A stretch of 20,420 nt of DNA from DATCZS01 sp036525795 (GTDB lineage: Bacteria > Actinomycetota > Acidimicrobiia > Spongiisociales > ZC4RG35): assembly GCA_036525795.1 (NCBI GenBank), contig DATCZS010000082.1, positions 1 through 20,420 of the forward strand. Reading direction: 5' to 3'. Both the position numbers and the translations under genes were made by a program. The first letter of the stretch is position 1; each line of letters begins with the position of its first letter. This document shows positions 7,250 through 13,911 of the stretch, piece after piece. The notes beneath the pieces were generated by a model. It saw nothing but the letters and a program-made list of their open reading frames with translations. It made no database searches and was not told where the DNA came from.

Positions 7250-7949
7250 TGACCCAGCTTCCTTCCACGAGTCGAGCGACGACGACGGGAACGCCTTGCA
7301 TGAGCCGCGGCCGCAGCCAGTCGCCGACGTCGATGATACCGTCGCCCCCCAGCGGGGAGCCCGTGCCGGCGTCGATCACGGCGGCGATGGCCGTGCGTTC
7401 GAGGAGGTCGGACACGCCGATCGGTCCCGTTACGGTCCGTATGCCGGGCAGGCCGACGAACCTCCCGTCGTTGCCGTCTGCGCGCAGCGCCGCTCCTCCC
7501 AGGGCGCCGATCACCCCGTCTTCGGTCCCGGCCAGCCCGATCAGGGGAATGCCGGCCTCCCGGGCAAGATGAACCGCCTCGCCCCGGGTGACGAGGCCGA
7601 CCTGGGCAGCGCGGGCGAACTCGAGCACCTCTTCCGGCGCCGGTCCGGCCAGCACCGCCACCCCCGGGTCCGAGCCGCGGATCGATTCGCGGGCAACGAT
7701 CGCACTCACCGACTCCGCCAGTTGCAACGGGGTCAACTCGGTCGCGAAGCCGATCGCCGCCGAGGAGTTGCGGGAGGTCTTGGGAACGCCCGGCCCTTCG
7801 AAGAATTGATGCCGTGTGACCCCGAGGCTCTCGGCCACGCCTGCGAGCTCCTCTGCCAGGTGGCGCGCCAGCCGGCCGGTACCGCCGACGCCGGGCATGT
7901 CCGTGTCGTCGATGCCGACGACGCAGACATCAAGGGATCCGGATCTCAC
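7227..7949 (-). CDS. TiaS-like DDTD-motif protein of unknown function
   Basis: About 240 residues. The N-terminus has CVVGIDDTDMPGVGGTGRLA (residues 9-28), matching the ATP-handling GIDDTD(S)xxGG motif of archaeal TiaS, the tRNA-Ile2 agmatinylcytidine synthetase. It is followed by TRHQFFEGPGVPKTSRNSS (45-63), the spot where TiaS has its conserved R/N loop. The zinc-ribbon and OB-fold parts of full TiaS (over 400 residues) are absent, so tRNA modification is unlikely; bacteria also use TilS for that job. The rest is an alanine/glycine-rich alpha/beta protein without a signal peptide. The GTG at 7949 was chosen because the frame upstream lies entirely in the preceding gene; a clear Shine-Dalgarno sequence is lacking (GGGACG only). 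It overlaps both neighbours, tying it to the cofactor operon. ATP-dependent activation in tungsten/molybdenum cofactor handling is my inference. Confidence 0.72.
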   Translation of the reverse strand: MRSGSLDVCVVGIDDTDMPGVGGTGRLARHLAEELAGVAESLGVTRHQFFEGPGVPKTSRNSSAAIGFATELTPLQLAESVSAIVARESIRGSDPGVAVLAGPAPEEVLEFARAAQVGLVTRGEAVHLAREAGIPLIGLAGTEDGVIGALGGAALRADGNDGRFVGLPGIRTVTGPIGVSDLLERTAIAAVIDAGTGSPLGGDGIIDVGDWLRPRLMQGVPVVVARLVEGSWVNADARPD

Positions 7950-8385
7950 CGACGTCCCGGACCCACTGCGAGCGCGGGAGCCCCTCCGCCGCCAGTTTGA
8001 GCGTCCCCCGATTCGTGACATCGAGGATCCATCCGTCGTCTACCTCCGCCGGCGAGATGTCGAGCCCGACCTCGAAGGTGCGACCTTCGCCCATGCCGAT
8101 CACCTCGGCGGTCTGCCAGCCCTCGACGCCGGAGGCTGCCATCACTTCCAGGAGACGGGGGCCATTCTGGGAGTCCCCGTCGATGTCGACCGTCGCGAAC
8201 GGGACGGACTCCCTCAGGTCGTCCAGCGTCCAGTCGGCGGCCACCTCGCCCGCCACGATCACGCGCAGCACCACGTCCGCTGCGGGGGGATCGAGGTCGG
8301 CCGGGCCGCCACCCGCGTCGGTCGTGCACCCGCCGGCCAGGGCAATGGCCGCCGAAAGGACGATCACCCGGAGGGCTCGGGACAT
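7930..8385 (-). CDS. small lipoprotein with sulfite-oxidase-like (Oxidored_molyb) fold
   Basis: A 151-residue exported protein. Seen: a basic start, a hydrophobic helix and a lipobox-like LAGGC with Cys20 as the probable lipidated residue, then a short TTDAGGG linker. The mature part (WTLDDLRESVPFATVDID, GPRLLEVMAASGV, TLKLAAEGLPRSQWVRDV) follows the strand/helix rhythm of the sulfite-oxidase-type molybdopterin-binding domain, which has segments like TLxDLxxLP and LxDLLxxAG. There is no cysteine in the mature domain, so the metal-ligating Cys of true sulfite oxidases is missing; it may bind pterin or be purely structural. ATG at 8385 gives a compact signal peptide; ATG at 8412 adds nine residues and cannot be excluded. 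It is the first gene of the cofactor operon, and the next gene starts inside its end. Function unknown. Confidence 0.72.
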   Translation of the reverse strand: MSRALRVIVLSAAIALAGGCTTDAGGGPADLDPPAADVVLRVIVAGEVAADWTLDDLRESVPFATVDIDGDSQNGPRLLEVMAASGVEGWQTAEVIGMGEGRTFEVGLDISPAEVDDGWILDVTNRGTLKLAAEGLPRSQWVRDVGEIRIP

Positions 8386-8412
8386 CGTGGACTCACTGGA
8401 CCGGCTGCGCAT

Positions 8413-8495
8413 GGCCGGTCACACTACCGCGGGACCGGGCCCCCTCGAAGAGCGGCAGTCCGGACCCCTTCGCCGAGCCGTCGCCGGGCACCGCG
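8413..8495 (-). promoter_or_regulatory. gap before the cofactor operon, weak promoter candidate
   Basis: This is the only sizeable break in the minus-strand run apart from the one before AOR. It contains TAGTGT (8426-8421 on the minus strand), acceptable as a -10 element, with TTCGAG 17 bases upstream as a poor -35. A start near 8414 would give a nearly leaderless message if the ATG at 8412 is used, or a short leader if 8385 is used. No convincing terminator for the hydrolase gene is visible here. Confidence 0.22.
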
Positions 8496-9314
8496 TCAGA
8501 GGCGATCCGACAGCCACCCGGCCACGATGGCCGCTACCTCGTCTTCCTTGCCGAGGTAGTAGTGGCCGCAGCCGGGGACGATCTCGACGTCGACCGGGGC
8601 GGGGCTGAGCCGGGCGAACTCCTCGGCGGGATACAGCTCGGGAGGCTCCTCGTCGCCGCGCACGTACAGCGTCGGGCACCGGATCAAAGGGGCGGCCTCC
8701 AGGATGTCTGGGACGTTGTCGAGGTACTCGACATACGTCCTGGCCGAGATCACGTACCACCAGCCCGGGACCAGCATGAGCTCATCCCCCCTGCCGGCGG
8801 CGACCAGTTCACGGGCGCGGGCGGTGATCTCGGCGAACCGATCACCCGCCATGAGACCGTTGGCGGCCATCGTCCGCATCAGGTCCTTTCCCCCCCGGTG
8901 TGCCGAGAGCAGCACCAGCGCCGGGATGCGGGGATGGTCGGCGGCGTGCTTCACGGCCAGCATGCCGCCGTTGGAGTGGCCGACCAGGATCGGCGGGTCG
9001 AACCCGCGGGCGGCGATCCAGGCGTGGGCGAGGGCGTCGTCCTCGATCGCCTCGGCAATGGTCTGGAAGGCCCCGCCCTCGAGGTCGCGGCTGTGGCGGT
9101 TGGACAGCACGTCGTGGCCGCGACGGTTGTACGCGAGGCAGGCGAGGCCCCGCCGGGTGAGCGCCGGGGGCAGAAAGCGCGGCGGCCCCACGTAGAAGTT
9201 CATCGTGTTGCCGTGGAGCAGTTGCACCACGCCGCGGATCTCTCCCTCCGGGCAGTACCACAGGCCGTCGAGGGGAGTGGTGTCCGTCTCGATCCGGATT
9301 GGCTCGACCCTCAC
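8496..9314 (-). CDS. alpha/beta hydrolase
   Basis: A 272-residue alpha/beta-hydrolase-fold protein, normal family length, probably cytoplasmic (no signal peptide). Seen: oxyanion-hole LLHGN (32-36), nucleophile elbow GHSNGG with Ser114, acid Asp221 in YVRGDEEP, and catalytic His251 in PGCGHYY, so the triad is complete. Family members hydrolyse esters, amides, C-C bonds or thioesters; the exact reaction cannot be read from sequence. The NRRGHDVLSN segment and the aromatic-rich GWWYVISARTYVEYL cap hint at a bulky substrate. The GTG start has GGGAGG 7 bases upstream. It begins 21 bases after the SDR stop, so it is the last gene of the catabolic run. Confidence 0.85.
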   Translation of the reverse strand: MRVEPIRIETDTTPLDGLWYCPEGEIRGVVQLLHGNTMNFYVGPPRFLPPALTRRGLACLAYNRRGHDVLSNRHSRDLEGGAFQTIAEAIEDDALAHAWIAARGFDPPILVGHSNGGMLAVKHAADHPRIPALVLLSAHRGGKDLMRTMAANGLMAGDRFAEITARARELVAAGRGDELMLVPGWWYVISARTYVEYLDNVPDILEAAPLIRCPTLYVRGDEEPPELYPAEEFARLSPAPVDVEIVPGCGHYYLGKEDEVAAIVAGWLSDRL

Positions 9315-9335
9315 GACGCCGCCTCCCTCACGATC

Positions 9336-10076
9336 TCACTGCGCCGTCCACCCGCCGTCGATGTAGAGCGTGGTCCCGGTGGTGAACGTGGACTCCTCAG
9401 ACAGCAGATACACCACTCCGCCGACCAGCTCCTCGGGCCGGCCCATCCTCGCCATGGGCGTGCGGGCCTCGGTGGCGGCCAGCGCCGCCGGATCGTCCCA
9501 GCGGGGGCGGGTCATCTCCGTGACGATTGCCCCCGGGCCGATCGCATTGACGCGGATTCCGAACTCGGTCAGGTCGAGGGCCATGCCCCGGGTGAGCATG
9601 TTCACGCCACCCTTCGACGACAGGTAGTGAATGCGGTGCCTGGCCCCGACCCAGCCGAGCGTGGAGGCGACCATCACGAACGAACCTCCCACTCCGGCAT
9701 CGACCATCCGCCGGGCGACCGCCTGACCCACCAGGAAGTCGCCGGTGAGGTTCACGTCGACGACGCGGCTCCACTCCTCCAGCGAGAGCTCCAGGAAGGG
9801 AACGTAGGTGGAGAGCCCGTGGGCGCACACCAGCCCGTCGAGCATCCCGCCGTGGTCGATGGCCGCCTGCACCATCGCCTCGACCGCCCGCGGGTCGCGA
9901 ACGTCCACCCGGGTCCAGCCCGCTCCCAGCTCGTCGGCGACGTCAGCGGTCTCGGGACGGACGTCGGCCAGGAACACCCTGGCGCCCTCATCGGTCAGGC
10001 CCCTGGCCAGGGCGGCGCCGATGCCGCCGGCGGCTCCGGTGACGAGGATGTGTCGGCCTTCGAGCCGTCCGGTCAT
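9336..10076 (-). CDS. short-chain dehydrogenase/reductase (SDR)
   Basis: A 246-residue classical SDR, an NAD(P)-dependent oxidoreductase of alcohols or ketones. Seen: the nucleotide motif TGAAGGIG (13-20), Ser138, Tyr151 and Lys155 of the YxxxK site (HYLSSK), Asn109 in VDVNLTG, and the C-terminal GTTLYIDGGW typical of the family. The NNAG motif reads CAHG (84-87), a tolerated variant. An acidic residue after the second strand (LADVRPE) suggests NAD rather than NADP. The ATG at 10076 overlaps the TGA of the upstream dehydrogenase gene as ATGA; an open extension to 10310 lies inside that gene and is rejected. Substrate unknown. Confidence 0.9.
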   Translation of the reverse strand: MTGRLEGRHILVTGAAGGIGAALARGLTDEGARVFLADVRPETADVADELGAGWTRVDVRDPRAVEAMVQAAIDHGGMLDGLVCAHGLSTYVPFLELSLEEWSRVVDVNLTGDFLVGQAVARRMVDAGVGGSFVMVASTLGWVGARHRIHYLSSKGGVNMLTRGMALDLTEFGIRVNAIGPGAIVTEMTRPRWDDPAALAATEARTPMARMGRPEELVGGVVYLLSEESTFTTGTTLYIDGGWTAQ

Positions 10077-10945
10077 GCGAGCCCCCCCAGCCGTTGCAGG
10101 TAGAGACGGATGGCCGCTGCGTCGAGGGCTCCCAGCCCGGTCTCCGAGGCGGCCCTGTTCAGATCGAGGGCCAGATCGAGCGCCGGGGTGGCCACGCCCG
10201 CCTCTCTGGCGTAGTCGGCGATCAGGCCGGCATCCTTCTTGATGATGTCGAGCCGTCCGGCGGGTGGTTCGTACGTGTCCATGGCCATCATCGAGCCGCG
10301 GATCTCCCACATGCGCGACGATCCCACGCCCTCTGCGATCACCTCCTGCACCAGGGCAGGGTCCATTCCGGCGGCGGCCGCCAGGTTGTGGGCCTCGGCG
10401 GCGGCGAGCGTGTGGACCGTCACGAGGAGGTTGGCCACGAATTTCATCACGATCCCGTTGCCGAATTCACCGAGGTAGCGCCACGAGCCCATCGGCTCGA
10501 AGAGGTGGGTGCGGGAGTCGAACACCGCCTTCGGTCCCGACCCGTACACCACCAGCGTGGCGTCCTCCGCCTGGCGACCGGTGCCGCTCACCGGGCAGTC
10601 GAGCATCTCCACCCCTGCCTCCGCCAGGCGGTCTCTGGCGGCCCGTTTGACCGTCAGAGACAGCGTCCCCATCTCGATCAGTACCGCCCCTGGGCGAGCC
10701 GCGGCGACCACCCTGTCCACCGTCTCGGCCAGCGCCTCCGGCGAAGGCAACCAGGTGATGATCGTGTCGGCCGCCGCCGCCACATCGCCTGCGGAGTCGG
10801 CCGCCACCCCGCCCAGGGCGGCGAACTCGCCGCGGCGGCCTGCGTCCACATCGAACCCGTGCACCTCGAATCCGGCGGCGAGCAGGTGGCGGCCGGTGGC
10901 ACCACCCATCACTCCCAATCCGACGATCCCCACCTCACCACTCAT
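10073..10945 (-). CDS. 3-hydroxyisobutyrate dehydrogenase-like beta-hydroxyacid dehydrogenase
   Basis: A 290-residue NAD(P)-dependent beta-hydroxyacid dehydrogenase of the 3-hydroxyisobutyrate/tartronate-semialdehyde reductase family. Seen: Rossmann motif GIVGLGVMGGATG near the N-terminus, the substrate-binding segment LDCPVSGTGRQAEDATL (116-131; usual form DAPVSGG), and the catalytic lysine Lys168 followed by Asn172 in GNGIVMKFVANLL. The ATG at 10945 was preferred over 10972 because GGAGGG sits 9 bases upstream and the preceding gene then overlaps by only 11 bases. The family includes 2-(hydroxymethyl)glutarate dehydrogenase and sulfolactaldehyde reductase, so the substrate is open. It is co-transcribed with the SDR downstream. 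Confidence 0.88.
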   Translation of the reverse strand: MSGEVGIVGLGVMGGATGRHLLAAGFEVHGFDVDAGRRGEFAALGGVAADSAGDVAAAADTIITWLPSPEALAETVDRVVAAARPGAVLIEMGTLSLTVKRAARDRLAEAGVEMLDCPVSGTGRQAEDATLVVYGSGPKAVFDSRTHLFEPMGSWRYLGEFGNGIVMKFVANLLVTVHTLAAAEAHNLAAAAGMDPALVQEVIAEGVGSSRMWEIRGSMMAMDTYEPPAGRLDIIKKDAGLIADYAREAGVATPALDLALDLNRAASETGLGALDAAAIRLYLQRLGGLA

Positions 10946-12629
10946 GGGCCCATACCCTCCCTTCAACGCCATCGACTGCCAGGGTCACCTGCCCGCTCAT
11001 GGTCGCAGGGTCACCCCCGAGAATGTCGTCGAGATGGACGGCGGCCACTGCGGGGATGGCCAGCGCCCTGGCGGACTCGAACAGGTGCGCCGCCGGGCCA
11101 CCGCCGGTGGTGACGAGCGCCGCGGCATCCCACAGCAGGGCCGCCAGGTTGGGAAGCGGATGGGTCCCCACCACGACGTCCCGCGGGCGGAAATGGTCTG
11201 CGTCGGCGGGGTCGGACACGAAGCACATTCGCCCTGCCGCCACACCGGGGGCGGCCGGCGTGCCGTTCGCCACCTCACCGTGGGCGATCACCACCCCGGC
11301 GTCGTACGGCTCCCAGCGGTCGAACCCGATCCGGGTGCGGAGCGCCGGGGCGCGACCGGCGCGCAGGATCGACATCGCCTCCTCGGCAGAGATGTGCCAG
11401 GCGATCTCGGGCCGGCTGACCGCCCCCGCCTCCACCAGTCCGTGGCGCACGCGTGCCAGCAACGCCAGGATCTCCTCGCCCCGATCGGCATCGGGGCTTC
11501 GGAGCAGGCCGAACTGGTCGAGCGCCGCGCCGGGATCGTCCCCGCGCAGTTCGCGAAGCACCTCCCGTGCCTTCGCAGATGTTTCGGGCTTGGGGCCGTG
11601 CCAGATCTCGGCCACGAGTCCCCTGACCATCTCGGTGGCCTCGATGAGGGCGTCCACCGGGTCGACCTGGGCCGGATCGACCTGGGCCGGATCGACCTGG
11701 GCCGGCTCGACCGGGTCCATGAACCGCCCGGGATCGGCCACAGCCCACGGCAGCACCAGCGCCTCGCCCAGCGGGCCGGGGAACCGCCTCACGAGGCGGG
11801 CGAGCTCCGCCGCCGGCGGCGAGGCCAGAGCCGGGGGGACCTCGAGCACCGGGCGGGACCGCTCGGCGGACTGCATCAACTGGAGCAGCGTCACTTCCCC
11901 GTCGACCGCTGCCCACTCGCACGAGGTGGCGCCGATGGTGTCGTGGGCACGCCGCAGCGTGCCTGCGACCTCGAGGACGAGATCCTCCCCCATGAGGGCC
12001 ACCGCCGCATCTCCCCGCACCACATCTCCGCTGACCCTGGCGTGTGATCCCGGATCCCAGCCCTGCACCAGCGGGGCCGGTGAGCCCCGGACGCCGATCA
12101 CGGTCACCTCGCCATCGACGTAGCGCGCCACACCCCCGAAATCCGCGTCGAGGAACGGCTGGATCAGCACCGCCATGGGGGCTGAGCCCGGCTCGATCCG
12201 GGCAGCCTCGTATCGCTCGAGGGTGTGAACGGTGAACGCCGACGCCCAGCATCCCCGCACCGCCACGGCGGCCTCGTGGGGTCGGATGTCCAGATAGGAC
12301 GTGAACGCGCCCGACCACTCTCCGCCACCCTCGAGGACCGAGGACGACCGCACCACCAGGAGATCGCCCAACCCGTCGAGGCACCCGGTCAGCTCGGACT
12401 CGAGATCCTCGGGAAGCGGCTCCTGGCTGATCCGCAGGCGGGCGCCACCCGAGCCGCGCCGCTCCATCACCTCCAGTCCCAGGGCCATCGCCGGCCGGGA
12501 CGCGGCGGCGACGACCACCCGCCCGGGGAGGACGGGAAGCCCGGCGCGACGACCCCGGGCGAGCCACGCCGCTTTGGCGCCCGCTCGCCCGGGGTCCTGT
12601 GCTCGATCGTCGTCGAGGTCGAGGATCAC
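10935..12629 (-). CDS. short PEP-synthase/PPDK-like phosphotransferase (ATP-grasp plus phosphohistidine domain)
   Basis: At 564 residues this resembles dikinase-type phosphotransferases (PEP synthase, rifampicin phosphotransferase) but is much shorter than the roughly 800-870 residues usual there. Seen: N-terminal PPDK-type ATP-binding domain with AGAKAAWLARGRRAGLPVLPG (Lys19), VVRSSSVLEGGGEWSGAF (Arg94) and CEWAAVDGEVTLLQL (Glu238), and a C-terminal swivelling domain with VTTGGGPAAHLFESARAL, where His515 aligns with the phosphohistidine of the TxGGxxSH motif. The middle (about 300-450) has no motif I recognise; it opens with a tandem PAQVD repeat. The PEP/pyruvate-binding barrel of true PEP synthase is absent, so it probably phosphorylates another small molecule (inference). 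GTG start 4 bases after the M24 gene stop; no strong ribosome site, consistent with coupling. Confidence 0.8.
   Translation of the reverse strand: MILDLDDDRAQDPGRAGAKAAWLARGRRAGLPVLPGRVVVAAASRPAMALGLEVMERRGSGGARLRISQEPLPEDLESELTGCLDGLGDLLVVRSSSVLEGGGEWSGAFTSYLDIRPHEAAVAVRGCWASAFTVHTLERYEAARIEPGSAPMAVLIQPFLDADFGGVARYVDGEVTVIGVRGSPAPLVQGWDPGSHARVSGDVVRGDAAVALMGEDLVLEVAGTLRRAHDTIGATSCEWAAVDGEVTLLQLMQSAERSRPVLEVPPALASPPAAELARLVRRFPGPLGEALVLPWAVADPGRFMDPVEPAQVDPAQVDPAQVDPVDALIEATEMVRGLVAEIWHGPKPETSAKAREVLRELRGDDPGAALDQFGLLRSPDADRGEEILALLARVRHGLVEAGAVSRPEIAWHISAEEAMSILRAGRAPALRTRIGFDRWEPYDAGVVIAHGEVANGTPAAPGVAAGRMCFVSDPADADHFRPRDVVVGTHPLPNLAALLWDAAALVTTGGGPAAHLFESARALAIPAVAAVHLDDILGGDPATMSGQVTLAVDGVEGRVWAHEW
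11661..11705 (-). repeat. in-frame 15-base tandem repeat, three units
   Basis: Three consecutive 15-base units, nearly identical (only the first base of one unit differs), encode PAQVD three times at residues 309-323 of the phosphotransferase-like protein, flanked by degenerate partial copies. The repeat falls at the junction between the ATP-grasp part and the unknown middle, so it probably forms an acidic, proline-rich hinge that can vary in copy number. Confidence 0.9.
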
Positions 12630-12633
12630 TCGG

Positions 12634-13872
12634 TCAGTCGGTGACGATGATCTCGTGCTGCTTGTAGGTCGTGACCATCTCGTATCCGGTCTTGGTCACG
12701 TAGAGCATCTCCTCGAGGCGAACACCGTGGTCGTGCAGCTTGCCGTTCTGGGTCTCGAGGGCGAAGGTCATCCCCTCGAGGATCTCGACCGGATGGTCGA
12801 GCGACCAGATGCGAGAGATCACCGGCGGGTCGTACTGGGCCAGGCCGAGGCCGTGGCCCCAGTTGTTCGCCGCCGCCTGATCCTCTTCTGCGTAGCCCCA
12901 GTACTCCATCGCCGACGGCCACTTGGCGGCGACGTCGGCGGTGGTCACCCCGGGCTTGACCATCTCGATGGAGTCCCACAGCCACTCGTGGGCGGCGTCG
13001 TAGGTGGCCTGCATTTCGGCGGTCGGCGTGCCGCCCACGCAGTAGGTGCGATAGCAGCACGACTTGAAGCCGTTCCAGGTGAGGGCGGCCAGGTCGACGA
13101 TCACCAGTTCACCGGGCCGGATCATGCGGTCGGAGAAGTTCCGCCAGTTCGGCCAGGCGTTCGGCCCGGACGAGACGATGACGTCCTCGACGTCCTCCAT
13201 GCCCGGGATCGAGTACAGCAGCTCGAACCCGAACGCCGCGACCTGATTCTCGGTCATGCCCGGCTTGATGAAGTTCGTGATCTCGTAGTGGACGTAGTCG
13301 CAGATCGCACCGACGATCGAGAACGCCATGATCTCGTCAGGGCTCTTCACCGCCCGGGCGTTCATCATCGGGGTCATCCCGTCCGTCCAGGTGATCCCGC
13401 GCTTTTCGAACTCGCGCAACAGGTTGATGTCGATGAAGTCGACGCCGAGCGGCTCATCCTTGACGCCTGCCTCCTCGAGGTCGTTCATCAGGGAGTTGAC
13501 GAACTTGTTGACCTGCTGCTCGGCGGCGGGGCCGACGGCACCCTTGATCCAGGCGTACGAGTAGCGGATGTTCTCCTTGGGGATCCACGGGTTGTGCACC
13601 TCGAGGTGGAAACCGATGTCGCCCTGCTCGTACACGATCGGTGGCTTGCCCTTCGGCAGCACCACGTAGCGCAGACCCGGCTTCAGCCGGTTCCATCCCG
13701 GGGTCAGCGTCGACGACACATACCGCATGTTCTCGTCGTAGAAGAGGAGGAGGGCCCCGAGCCCCGCCTTCTCCATCTCGGCGTGGGCCCGCTTGAGACG
13801 CCAGTCCCTCACGTTGGCCCAGTTGATGCCTTCCTTCCAGTCGGTGCTGAGACCGAAGAATGCCTCACGCAT
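12634..13872 (-). CDS. M24 (pita-bread) family protein with incomplete metal site
   Basis: A 412-residue member of the creatinase/aminopeptidase-P/methionine-aminopeptidase fold, with an N-terminal creatinase-like domain (about 1-175) and the catalytic pita-bread domain (about 180-405). Of the five classical metal ligands I can place Asp260 (VIVDLAAL), His340 (NNWGHGLGL), Glu373 (FALETQNG) and Glu387 (GVRLEEML). The second aspartate is missing: the stretch NGFKSCCYRTY has Ser/Cys where a GDITRT-type motif is expected, and the second histidine is Tyr347. Peptidase activity is therefore doubtful; the fold also hosts creatinase and the DMSP lyase DddP, so a lyase or C-N/C-S cleaving role is possible. 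The ATG has GGAGGAAGG about 7 bases upstream. It lies 39 bases after the HMGL-like gene. Confidence 0.85.
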   Translation of the reverse strand: MREAFFGLSTDWKEGINWANVRDWRLKRAHAEMEKAGLGALLLFYDENMRYVSSTLTPGWNRLKPGLRYVVLPKGKPPIVYEQGDIGFHLEVHNPWIPKENIRYSYAWIKGAVGPAAEQQVNKFVNSLMNDLEEAGVKDEPLGVDFIDINLLREFEKRGITWTDGMTPMMNARAVKSPDEIMAFSIVGAICDYVHYEITNFIKPGMTENQVAAFGFELLYSIPGMEDVEDVIVSSGPNAWPNWRNFSDRMIRPGELVIVDLAALTWNGFKSCCYRTYCVGGTPTAEMQATYDAAHEWLWDSIEMVKPGVTTADVAAKWPSAMEYWGYAEEDQAAANNWGHGLGLAQYDPPVISRIWSLDHPVEILEGMTFALETQNGKLHDHGVRLEEMLYVTKTGYEMVTTYKQHEIIVTD

Positions 13873-13911
13873 TACGCGTCCTTCCTCCCTCTGCTCGTCT
13901 TCTCTGACAGC

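Noticed and set aside
7227..7949. Genuine tRNA-Ile2 agmatinylcytidine synthetase (TiaS)
   Set aside because: The protein is about half the length of TiaS, lacks its C-terminal RNA-binding parts and sits with cofactor genes; only the DDTD-type domain is shared.
10935..12629. Phosphoenolpyruvate synthase or pyruvate phosphate dikinase
   Set aside because: The PEP/pyruvate-binding barrel is missing and the length is far too short.
12634..13872. Naming the M24 protein DddP (DMSP lyase)
   Set aside because: The cluster of three Asp/metal residues expected in DddP is not visible; only the shared fold supports it.
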